From Chitinophaga oryziterrae (GTDB taxonomy: Bacteria; Bacteroidota; Bacteroidia; Chitinophagales; Chitinophagaceae): a DNA stretch of 64,000 nucleotides. The stretch lies in contig NZ_WRXO01000011.1 in the NCBI RefSeq assembly GCF_009758125.1, positions 186,001 through 250,000 on the forward strand. The letters run 5' to 3'. Position numbers and translations under genes: made by a program. The notes beneath the pieces were generated by a model that did no database searches, had not been told where the DNA came from, and worked only from the letters and a program-made list of their open reading frames with translations. Of the stretch, positions 18,089 through 25,119 are shown piece after piece. Positions within the stretch are counted from its first letter, which is position 1. Every line of letters begins with the position of its first letter.

Positions 18089-19081
18089 ATGAAACGCATA
18101 ACCCTCTTATGTACGTTGTTTTTCGCAGTGGCTATACACACTGCTACAGCCCAGAAAAAAAACTCTAAATTTTATCTCAAAGTAGCGGGCGGATATTACT
18201 TCAGTGTATTTCCTGGTCAGTTTCCCAAAGTAGGCCCTTACGAACCGCATGACGAACAAAAACAATACAGTTCGACAGACGGTACCACTACTGTAATTTC
18301 CGAGAAAGTACTCACAGGTTCTTATGGGGCCGGCGGCAGGGGAGGACTCTCCTTTGGATGGAATCTCAACAAGTACATGGCCGTAGAAGCTACTTTCAAC
18401 TACTATCACAGTAAGAAAAACCTGATGACAAGGGAAGTGACTACATTGGCTGGCAGCAGCACAGTACTGGGAAAAATCGAATCTCATGGTTACGTAAATG
18501 CTGTAGACTTTGCACCAGGTTTCATTATTTCTCCCGGCTTTGAAAAAGTAAACCCGTATGTACGCATTGGTTTAGTTGTTCCATTATGGGGCCGGCTGAA
18601 CATCGAAACAGACGCCAGCCAGAGTGGTTCTACTGTTTTAGGCGGACAAACACTGCTTACTCAAACAACCATCCATCGTGAAGAACAGGTGAAACCAAAC
18701 ATTACAATTGGATTTCAGGGTGCCGTGGGCGTAGCTTTCCCGGTCTCTCATAAGCTTGACATTTTTGTTGAAGCAGAGTACCGTAACATTCCTGTAAAGA
18801 GTAAGGAAAAAGAAGTAAAGGCTTACGATGAAAACACCAAAGTGATCAATCCTTCTACAGGCGCTGTAGTTGCTACGCAACACCGTGGCCTGGGAGATCT
18901 TTCCACTGCTGAAAGCCACACGAAATACGTAACCACTTTGGATCAGAGTTCCAATACACCTGTTAGTCAAACCGGTGCGAAAGTTACCTACAAACACGAC
19001 GATCAGCCATCCAACGATCTTAAATCTTATATCAATATTGGTGGTTTAGGAGCAAACGCAGGTTTACGCTGGCACTTTTAA
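18089..19081 (+). CDS. secreted outer membrane beta-barrel protein
   Basis: 330 residues with the signal peptide MKRITLLCTLFFAVAIHTATAQ. The rest has the strand pattern of a small porin-like barrel (KFYLKVAGGYYFSV, GGLSFGWNLNKYMAVEATFNYY, VNPYVRIGLVVPLWG, FVEAEYRNIPV) and ends NAGLRWHF with a terminal Phe as expected for barrel insertion. No specific family or cargo is recognised. The gene begins 71 bases after the previous barrel gene on the same strand. Its 3' end is followed by repeat copy A. Confidence 0.7.
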   Translation: MKRITLLCTLFFAVAIHTATAQKKNSKFYLKVAGGYYFSVFPGQFPKVGPYEPHDEQKQYSSTDGTTTVISEKVLTGSYGAGGRGGLSFGWNLNKYMAVEATFNYYHSKKNLMTREVTTLAGSSTVLGKIESHGYVNAVDFAPGFIISPGFEKVNPYVRIGLVVPLWGRLNIETDASQSGSTVLGGQTLLTQTTIHREEQVKPNITIGFQGAVGVAFPVSHKLDIFVEAEYRNIPVKSKEKEVKAYDENTKVINPSTGAVVATQHRGLGDLSTAESHTKYVTTLDQSSNTPVSQTGAKVTYKHDDQPSNDLKSYINIGGLGANAGLRWHF

Positions 19082-19110
19082 TATCGCTGCGCGTAAGAAA
19101 AGACTGTCTC

Positions 19111-19321
19111 AAAAATAGCTAATACATTTTTGATATGTTTGCAGCAAAACATAATAAGCTCCGTCAGGAGCCCCGTTTTTGTAGCAACAATTTATCTTCT
19201 ACATAATAGACTCCGTCAGAAGTCCCCTGATATTAGCAGCTATAGGGGGACTCCTGACGGAGTCCGTGTTTTGTTGTTCTATCTGTTTGCTACAAACACG
19301 AGGCTGACGGAGCCTGTTATG
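19111..19321. repeat. palindromic intergenic repeat, copy A (complete)
   Basis: Nested symmetry: outer arms CATAATAAGCTCCGTCAGG (19149 on) and the reverse-complement-like GGCTGACGGAGCCTGTTATG (19302-19321) enclose an inner imperfect palindrome at 19209-19264 (GACTCCGTCAGAAGTCCCC with GGGGGACTCCTGACGGAGTC). Positions 19111-19264 match copy B (22239-22390) in reverse complement over ~150 bases, even beyond the palindromes. It lies between two convergent 3' gene ends and has no ORF of note. Confidence 0.85.
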
Positions 19322-19333
19322 TGTATATCAATT

Positions 19334-19864
19334 TTATACTAATGAACGGATCACCTGTACCAGGGCAGTTTCCAGTTCTTTATCAATGATATTCCCTGCT
19401 GCATCCATCTTCGTACGAACAACAGGAATCGGCAGTTTATTTTCTTCTTTAATAATGGCAGACATGACAGTCAGTGTTTGCACAAGCGAGGCATTCGCTT
19501 TATCACCGCCAGTCGCAAGGGGAGAGGCGCTGATAACGGCCGTTGGCTTATCATAAAACTCCCCTGAAGAAACAATCCAATCCAGTGCATTCTTCAAAAC
19601 GCCCGGCACCCCAAAAGCATATTCCGGCGTGCAAAAAATAACGGCATCCGCTTTCTTCAATTGCTCCCTGAGATCCTGCACTGCCACTACAGGTACAGCG
19701 CCTTCACCATCCAGCTCGGGACTAAAATACGGCAGTTTGTCCAAGCCTTCATACAGCGTAATTTTCACACCATCCGGCGCCAGCGCTGCACAGGCTTTTA
19801 AAATATTGGTATTAGAAGACGTATTCCTGAGGCTTCCTGAAATTGCCAGTATATGTTTGATCAT
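19334..19864 (-). CDS. NAD(P)H-dependent FMN reductase-like oxidoreductase
   Basis: A 176-residue flavodoxin-fold enzyme. The N-terminal ISGSLRNTSSNTNIL is the FMN phosphate-binding loop; FCTPEYAFGVPGVLKNALDWIVSSGEF is the second flavin-binding motif and the usual dimer region of the NADPH-dependent FMN reductase family. It is cytosolic and should reduce quinones, azo compounds or free flavin. Its ATG overlaps the stop of the higA-like gene by 4 bases (ATGA at 19861-19864), so it is the third gene of the toxin-antitoxin operon and probably translationally coupled to it. This is an unusual partner for higBA. Confidence 0.9.
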   Translation of the reverse strand: MIKHILAISGSLRNTSSNTNILKACAALAPDGVKITLYEGLDKLPYFSPELDGEGAVPVVAVQDLREQLKKADAVIFCTPEYAFGVPGVLKNALDWIVSSGEFYDKPTAVISASPLATGGDKANASLVQTLTVMSAIIKEENKLPIPVVRTKMDAAGNIIDKELETALVQVIRSLV

Positions 19865-20310
19865 GCCGCCAGATTATTTACTTTTTTTTTATTGGCAGCA
19901 ACCGGTTGATCCAACTCGTACGGCCGGTTAAAAGCTTCCTGGGAAACTTTGAAATGACCGGCCAATACACGGATCACATCTTTGGATAATCCTTTTTTGT
20001 AGTGAAGGATATCAGAAAGATAACCCTTGCTGACGTCGAGAATACCCGCCACCGCCGTAGCATTTAAACCATGTTCGTGCATTAAGGATTGCAGGAGTTC
20101 TATAGGATCAAGCTCCATAAAAGTATTATGTTCCTCATCCCATTTTTCTATGAGTAAAGTGAGCAGATCAATTTCATCTTTTATGCCACTGCTTTTAGGC
20201 GTAGTATCCACAAGCTCTTCGAGAACTTTGCAGTATAATTTATACTGACTTTTACTTTTGATAACCTTATATTTTAAGCCTTCCATAACCAATAAATTAT
20301 TTTTTGCCAT
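19861..20310 (-). CDS. higA: HigA-type antitoxin (XRE helix-turn-helix)
   Basis: 149 residues. The C-terminal half (about 70-130) is a helix-turn-helix domain: LLQSLMHEHGLNATAVAGIL, DVSKGYLSDILHYKKGLSKD and VIRVLAGHFKVSQEAF. The N-terminal half is predicted helical and would bind the toxin, as in COG5499 antitoxins. It follows higB in the toxin-first order typical of higBA and overlaps it by one base (TAATG). It is expected to neutralise HigB and repress the operon at the inverted repeat near 20666-20682 (inference). Confidence 0.88.
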   Translation of the reverse strand: MAKNNLLVMEGLKYKVIKSKSQYKLYCKVLEELVDTTPKSSGIKDEIDLLTLLIEKWDEEHNTFMELDPIELLQSLMHEHGLNATAVAGILDVSKGYLSDILHYKKGLSKDVIRVLAGHFKVSQEAFNRPYELDQPVAANKKKVNNLAA

Positions 20311-20642
20311 TAATAAATACTTATAGAATATTGTCGTTTACTCTTACATAATTCATCGTACGCTGCATGCGTACCAATCCAGCACACAAATAAATGGACC
20401 TCTGTTTCTCCAAACGCATATTTACATATCATCCTGTAATGATTACCGCCCACATCAAAAATTACTCTGTTTGAGCCATTCCCTAATAAATCGGCGCTTC
20501 TGAATGTATGCCTGATGTCTGTCGTATTTTCCCAGTTTGCGAATTTAATTTTCTCCAGCCATTCTGTGAAAGAACTACGGCTGCCCGGGTGTAAATTTAC
20601 AAACAATTCTATGCTCTGTTTTTTTACCAAATGAATTCTCAT
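20310..20642 (-). CDS. higB: HigB-type mRNA interferase toxin
   Basis: A 110-residue RelE-superfamily toxin of the HigB branch, expected to cleave mRNA on the ribosome. The features are SSFTEWLEKIKFANWENTTDIRHTF, then DVGGNHYRMICKYAFGETEVHLFVCWIGTHAAYDEL, which is the family's central strand and conserved GTHAxYD motif. The length is normal. The ATG at 20640-20642 begins only one base after the -7 promoter box, so the transcript should be leaderless or nearly so. The downstream partners are higA and an FMN reductase gene, each overlapping. Confidence 0.9.
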   Translation of the reverse strand: MRIHLVKKQSIELFVNLHPGSRSSFTEWLEKIKFANWENTTDIRHTFRSADLLGNGSNRVIFDVGGNHYRMICKYAFGETEVHLFVCWIGTHAAYDELCKSKRQYSISIY

Positions 20643-20643
20643 A

Positions 20644-20682
20644 CAAAGATAGGTTAACTTTTTGAGTTCTCAAATAGAGAAC
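20644..20682 (-). promoter_or_regulatory. higBA promoter with overlapping operator
   Basis: Read on the minus strand: TTTG (20671-20674), a 19-base spacer, then TATCTTTG (20644-20651), an exact match to the Bacteroidetes consensus. A perfect inverted repeat GTTCTC-AAATA-GAGAAC (20666-20682) covers the -33 element and is a natural HigA operator. The -7 box ends one base before the higB ATG. Confidence 0.8.
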
Positions 20683-20768
20683 AATTTTTTTTTCTTAAAC
20701 ACCGCCAAATTATTTTTTTATACCTAATAATGTGCTGTTCATTTTATTCATTTTGATTGCAGGACAGA

Positions 20769-20855
20769 ATGCCTTTCGGTTTTAACGCCAACTGGTTGAA
20801 ACGTGGTGAGAATTACACTAAAGATTTTATAGGAGCCCGGGTTTATACTGTATAG
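20769..20855 (+). pseudogene. fragment of a polysaccharide deacetylase gene
   Basis: Bases 20771-20847 are nearly identical to an internal part of the deacetylase gene on the opposite strand (about 22760-22834): both read GGTTTTAACGCCAACTGG and GGTGAGAAT, and then ACTAAAGATTTTA. One extra base shifts the frame after GENY. A 28-codon ORF (MPFGFNANWLKRGENYTKDF then a stop) remains, but only about 13 residues match the parent. It is a relic of a duplication or gene-conversion event rather than a functional gene. Confidence 0.8.
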
Positions 20856-20998
20856 AAAATTGACTAACTGCTGTGTCATTTCAATCACATATTCGTACCT
20901 TAAAGATCAAAGGTATAAACCCACGCAGCTTCAAATACTCCTAATCTAAACCTTCCACCAGCCTGTCTTTCCCCTTTCCTTTTCTTCTTATAATTTAT

Positions 20999-21253
20999 AT
21001 TATGTTAAATAGAATATTCGGGGAATATCCTTGCATTAACTACCCAATTAACTACCCAATTAACTACCCAATAACCAAGTACTCCTTTAGCACAACCTTA
21101 CCACTTCGATGACCTTATGTTAGATAGAGTATTCGGGGAATATCTTTACGTTAACTACCCAATAACCAAGTACTCCTTTAGCACAACCTTACCACTTCGA
21201 TGACCTTATGTTAGATAGGATATTCGGGGAATAACTAACCAATAACTAAGATC
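20999..21253. repeat. tandem direct repeat, about 2.5 units of ~91-116 bp
   Basis: Unit 1 (20999-21114) and unit 2 (21115-21205) share GTATTCGGGGAATAT-like starts, TAACTACCCAATAACC, AGTACTCCTTTAGCACAACC and CACTTCGATGACC. Unit 3 (21206-21253) is truncated. Unit 1 is longer because TAACTACCCAAT is itself repeated three times. It contains no ORF. The whole gene-free stretch 20643-21351 also holds the higB promoter and the deacetylase fragment; I see nothing else in it. Confidence 0.85.
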
Positions 21254-21351
21254 CTTTTTAATATGACCACACTCCCTCGTTGTATTTTTTTTAACATTCA
21301 CTACCGGGTTACCTTTCCCATATTCCCAGTATAAAATATAAACAACACACA

Positions 21352-22200
21352 ATGCGCCCTTCACCATGTTTGCTGGTAATAATACCGGCCCTGACTCTCT
21401 TTGCCTGTTCACCATCATCCACCTTTCATGAACAAACGGCAACAGCTGATTCCACTACATTTTCAAATGAAATCACCACGCTGAATTCCCCCTCCAGGAA
21501 ACGCGTACGAACTGCGGACGTACGTTGCCGTGTGAACAACGTGTTCCGCGCTGCATCGACCCTGGAACACATCGTAACCAGCATAGACGGCGTTATAGTA
21601 GAGAGTACTATGCAAAACGATTTTGGCGTAAGCAAAGAAATCCCTTACTCCGCAGATTCCTTAAAACGTATTCAGCTCTACTCACCCACCGCCAACCTTA
21701 CCTTACGCGTACCTGCGGCCAAACTGGATTCCGTCGTGGAATCCCTCACTGCTATGGCTTCATTCATAGACTACCGTACGCTAAAAAGCCAGGATAAAAC
21801 CCTGGACTATCTCTCAAATGCATTAAAGAACAACGAGCAGGGAAATGTGGAAGAAACCACACCACCGGTTGTTACCAAGAAAAAACCACTGGACATTATC
21901 GCTTATGAAGACAGGAAAAAAGAGAATATAATCGACCGTAAGATCGTTAACATGGCTATCCTGGATGACGTGAATTACGCTACATTCTCCGTACAATTAT
22001 TCCAGTCGCAATTAGCAGACGTACAGGTAATCGTAAACCCTGACCGTGCCATCCGTGCCGGATTTGGTACAGAATTACTCACCGCCCTGCGTAACGGTGT
22101 AGATATCTTTAAAAACGTTTTACTATTCATCCTTCAGCTGTGGCCATTCCTGCTGCTGCTGGCCGGCGGATGGTTTGGCTATAGGAAACTGTCTGTATGA
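21352..22200 (+). CDS. DUF4349 domain-containing lipoprotein
   Basis: A 282-residue cell-envelope protein. MRPSPCLLVIIPALTLFACS gives a lipoprotein signal with lipobox LFAC. The middle part (about 50-220) has the DUF4349 pattern: RTADVRCRVNNVFRAASTLEHIV, GGVIVES-like segment, LTLRVPAAKLDSVVESL, and DYRTLKSQDKTLDY. A C-terminal transmembrane helix (about 255-275, LLFILQLWPFLLLLAGGWFGY) is typical of the family. Lipid anchor plus C-terminal helix would bracket the domain in the periplasm. The function of the family is unknown. TACCTTTC at 21310-21317 is one base from the -7 consensus. Confidence 0.88.
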   Translation: MRPSPCLLVIIPALTLFACSPSSTFHEQTATADSTTFSNEITTLNSPSRKRVRTADVRCRVNNVFRAASTLEHIVTSIDGVIVESTMQNDFGVSKEIPYSADSLKRIQLYSPTANLTLRVPAAKLDSVVESLTAMASFIDYRTLKSQDKTLDYLSNALKNNEQGNVEETTPPVVTKKKPLDIIAYEDRKKENIIDRKIVNMAILDDVNYATFSVQLFQSQLADVQVIVNPDRAIRAGFGTELLTALRNGVDIFKNVLLFILQLWPFLLLLAGGWFGYRKLSV

Positions 22201-22238
22201 TTCAGGCAGGTTGTCAAAAATATTAGTATATGCTAACA

Positions 22239-22390
22239 GACTCCGTCCGGAGTCCCCTGACATTAGTAATTTCAGGAGACTCCTGACGGAGTCTGTTATG
22301 TAGAAGATAGATTGTTGCTACAAACACGGGGGCCTGATGAAGCCTGTTATGTTTTACCGCAAACATATCGAAGATGTATCAGATGCTTTT
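22239..22390. repeat. palindromic intergenic repeat, copy B (inverted, one arm lost)
   Basis: This is the reverse complement of copy A's 19111-19264. The inner palindrome (GACTCCGTCCGGAGTCCCC with GGAGACTCCTGACGGAGTC) and one outer arm (TTGTTGCTACAAACACGGG, GCCTGTTATG) are kept; the other outer arm seen in copy A is absent. It lies between the convergent 3' ends of the DUF4349 and deacetylase genes. Confidence 0.85.
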
Positions 22391-22393
22391 AAA

Positions 22394-23332
22394 TTATTCC
22401 CGGATAGTATTTTTATCACTTAACGCCATCCTTGCAATTTCATCTTTCCTTCTAAACACAACTCCGGGATGTTGTTTGATATAACGGAACAATTCATTGG
22501 TCGCCTTTACCATCTGAGGTGAACCTCCAATACGATCATGGAAACTCACAGACATCATTCTGCGCTTATGCGCAGACTCCTCATACAACTGATCAAACTC
22601 CATCTTCACCTGGTTCAGGAACTGATCTGTAGAAAACCATTGCCCGGCCACCAGTTGAATATCATTACATCGTAACGTATATGGTACTACGGCAAAATCT
22701 TTTTCATTCACCTGTATGATAAACGGCTCATCCCTGCTAAGGTCATCAATATGATAAATAAACCCCAGCTCCTGTAAAATCTTTAGTGTATTCTCACCAC
22801 GTCTCAACCAGTTGGCGTTAAAACCGACCGGCGTAACCCCGGTTATATCTTTCACGGCATCTACCCCATCTTTAATAAACTTTCTCTCCTCCTCATAACT
22901 CATCGTATACTGGGTGGCCCAGTCTCTCCCATGCGCCGCTGCCTCATGCCCCCGTTGAACAATCTCTTTCGCCAGCGCAGGATTTTTAAGGACCGCAGAA
23001 CCCACCATATGGGAAGTCACTTTAATTCCCAGTTTATCCCAGTTATCAAGCATACGTGGAATACCTTCCTTATACCCGTATTGATACCAGGTTTCTGCCG
23101 GAAAATCTTTAAACCCTTTCACCATATTCTGAGGGAAAGGGCTCTCTGCATTCTGTGGCTGTCCTCCGGCTTCAAACTGCATAGAAACGCTGACCACCAG
23201 CCTGGATCCATCTGCCCATGAAGTAGACGCAGCAGATGGACGCTCTTTAACCGTTCCTGCAATCACGGGGCTTACGATCCCTGCCATTCCCAGTAATCCC
23301 GCCGTTTTAAGAAACTCTTTTCTTGTTGTCAT
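22394..23332 (-). CDS. polysaccharide deacetylase family protein
   Basis: 312 residues. The N-terminus TTRKEFLKTAGLLGMAGIVSPVIAG looks like a twin-arginine-type or Sec export signal with only one Arg (TRK). The catalytic domain is NodB-like: MLDNWDKLGIKVTSHMVGS, then HEAAAHGRDW (the HxxxH metal motif), GVDAVKDITGVTPVGFNANW, and SFHDRIGGSPQM near the end. The family hydrolyses N- or O-acetyl groups of sugars, or allantoin-type amides, so the substrate is uncertain. Its ATG overlaps the stop of the doxX-like gene by 4 bases. A fragment of this gene lies at 20771-20847. Confidence 0.85.
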   Translation of the reverse strand: MTTRKEFLKTAGLLGMAGIVSPVIAGTVKERPSAASTSWADGSRLVVSVSMQFEAGGQPQNAESPFPQNMVKGFKDFPAETWYQYGYKEGIPRMLDNWDKLGIKVTSHMVGSAVLKNPALAKEIVQRGHEAAAHGRDWATQYTMSYEEERKFIKDGVDAVKDITGVTPVGFNANWLRRGENTLKILQELGFIYHIDDLSRDEPFIIQVNEKDFAVVPYTLRCNDIQLVAGQWFSTDQFLNQVKMEFDQLYEESAHKRRMMSVSFHDRIGGSPQMVKATNELFRYIKQHPGVVFRRKDEIARMALSDKNTIRE

Positions 23333-23730
23333 TTACCAATCAGTTTATCAAGTGAATACCCATTATAAGTACCCACATAGTTAAGTAATACCGCAAAAAA
23401 TGCGGCGTGAATCAGTTGGGAAGGGATCGCATCCCAATTCTCGATCATAGCCGTTCCAAAGATCAGAAGGATCATCACCACGCCTCCTCCAATAAGAGAA
23501 ACGCGGGTAAACAAACCCAGAATAAGCAGCAGGCCTATCAGGAACTCCGCCACGGGCAATGCATAACTAAAGGGCTCCACCAGCGCCGTTGGGATCATAG
23601 ACTTCTCAAAGCTTCCGGTCATCCAGGCGCTGAACTTAGCCAGCTTAGGTAAACGTACCAGGCCATGACCAAACATGCTGGCGCCAATAGCCAGGCGCAG
23701 TATCAGAAATGTTGTAATGTTGTTTATCAT
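23329..23730 (-). CDS. DoxX family membrane protein
   Basis: 133 residues with four predicted transmembrane helices. The N-terminal FLILRLAIGASMFGHGLVRL and the PVAEFLIGLLLILGLFTR segment are the DoxX hallmarks. DoxX-like proteins are small quinone-linked or redox membrane proteins of uncertain function. It is first in a two-gene operon with the deacetylase (ATGA overlap) and diverges from the AraC-type regulator, which is the natural candidate for its control. Confidence 0.87.
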   Translation of the reverse strand: MINNITTFLILRLAIGASMFGHGLVRLPKLAKFSAWMTGSFEKSMIPTALVEPFSYALPVAEFLIGLLLILGLFTRVSLIGGGVVMILLIFGTAMIENWDAIPSQLIHAAFFAVLLNYVGTYNGYSLDKLIGK

Positions 23731-23803
23731 AATGCATCAAATTTCAGACTTTTTAGCCTGCCGGTTCTTGTACAATCTTTGGATTATTCAGTACATTTAC
23801 GGG

Positions 23804-24619
23804 ATGTTACTGGAGAACTTATACCAGCCTTTTGAGGTAGAATACAGAGAGCTAACAGAGTGCCCTATAGAGCCACATAAGCACAACTTCTTCGAGATGG
23901 TGTACATTATTGAAGGAGACGGAATACAATGTGTAAATGATAACAAGCTGCCTTATGCTGCAGAAAAACTTTTCCTGCTAATGCCGCAGGACTGCCACTC
24001 CTTTGAAGTAAAAACAGTCACGAAATTTTTCTTTATCCGGTTTAATAATATCTATCTGAAAAACCAAAGCAAAGAATGGATAAAGAAAATGGAGTTTATT
24101 TTTCAGCATAATAACCACCTGCCCGGTTGTATATTAAAAAATAAGAACGATAAACCCCTTGTAAAATCTTTGGTAGAAGCAATTATCAGAGAGCAGGTAA
24201 ACCAGCAGGTATATAACAAAGAACTGGTACAACAGATCGTAAATACCATTATTACAGTAGTGGCCAGGAACATCCTTACACAAACAGGATTACCTGTCAA
24301 AAATGACATGAGTATCCTGCACTATATCCATGAGAATATTTATGCCCCCGATATGATAAGAGCAGAGCAAATCGCTGCTCATTTCAACATCGCGCCCAAT
24401 TATCTGAGTGAATATTTTAAAAGAAATAATGGAGAAGGATTACAGCAATACATCACCAATTACAAACTGAAGCTGGTAGAAGCCCGTTTGCAATACAGTG
24501 AATTACGTATAGGTGAAATTGCTTCAGAACTGGGATTTACAGACGAAAGCCATTTAAACCGGATCTTTAAAAAATATAAAGGTACCAGTCCTTCTGCCTA
24601 TAGAAAAAGCCTTACTTAA
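23804..24619 (+). CDS. AraC-family transcriptional regulator
   Basis: 271 residues: an N-terminal cupin-like sensor domain (PHKHNFFEMVYIIEGDGIQCV, LFLLMPQDCHSFEV) and a C-terminal AraC domain with two helix-turn-helix motifs (IRAEQIAAHFNIAPNYLSEY; RIGEIASELGFTDESHLNRI) ending in the FKKYKGTSPSAYRK signature. The start at 23804 is chosen because the 43 residues before it overlap the divergent doxX gene and are not family-like. It probably regulates the divergent doxX-deacetylase operon (inference from arrangement). Its 3' end overlaps the convergent lipoprotein gene by 8 bases. Confidence 0.9.
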   Translation: MLLENLYQPFEVEYRELTECPIEPHKHNFFEMVYIIEGDGIQCVNDNKLPYAAEKLFLLMPQDCHSFEVKTVTKFFFIRFNNIYLKNQSKEWIKKMEFIFQHNNHLPGCILKNKNDKPLVKSLVEAIIREQVNQQVYNKELVQQIVNTIITVVARNILTQTGLPVKNDMSILHYIHENIYAPDMIRAEQIAAHFNIAPNYLSEYFKRNNGEGLQQYITNYKLKLVEARLQYSELRIGEIASELGFTDESHLNRIFKKYKGTSPSAYRKSLT

Positions 24620-24968
24620 AAGGATGCATATCAATCACCGTGTCATTCCTGTAGTAAGTCCCCAGTTGCGGAGTTCCGTTTTCATTATAGGTAATCGTCG
24701 GCCCATGTTTTTTCCCGCCTTTATAAAACTGTACAGCAGCAACTTTTTTCGTATAACTATATACCTTAACATATGAATATGCGGTATCATCTGTGTTCAC
24801 ATATGTTTCCGTTTTAAAGAAAACACCGCCTCCCCCCTGCTGTGTCTGGGTGAGTTTATAGTTAACAGTGTCCTCTAATGAATAAGGATCTTTATTATGA
24901 TGTGCAGAACTGTTACATGCATACAGACTGGCAAGGAATAACGAAAAGGCGACTAATTGGAATTGCAT
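24612..24968 (-). CDS. small lipoprotein with YwqK/MORN-like end
   Basis: 118 residues with signal MQFQLVAFSLFLASLYACNS (lipobox LYAC). The last ~45 residues (VQFYKGGKKHGPTITYNENG, TPQLGTYYRND) resemble the YwqK/MORN-variant repeat, a short beta-hairpin repeat. The function is unknown. It converges on and overlaps the AraC gene end by 8 bases. Confidence 0.65.
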   Translation of the reverse strand: MQFQLVAFSLFLASLYACNSSAHHNKDPYSLEDTVNYKLTQTQQGGGGVFFKTETYVNTDDTAYSYVKVYSYTKKVAAVQFYKGGKKHGPTITYNENGTPQLGTYYRNDTVIDMHPFK

Positions 24969-25119
24969 ACCGTGTTTTTATCACGACCAATCTATTAACT
25001 ATTTTTCAAATAGAGAAAATTTAATCATTAACCGGGTATTAACAAAATCCTTCGCCGATTGAACTATTTTGCATCAGCGTGTGTTATTACTAAGATGCAA
25101 GATAACTATACAACTGTTT

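Noticed and set aside
20908-20935. Minus-strand TACCTTTG box upstream of higB
   Set aside because: The nearest TTTG gives a 16-base spacer, and a much better promoter lies right at higB.
20999-21253. Repeated units suggested a CRISPR array
   Set aside because: Units are ~91-116 bp and contiguous, with no short repeat-spacer alternation and no cas genes.
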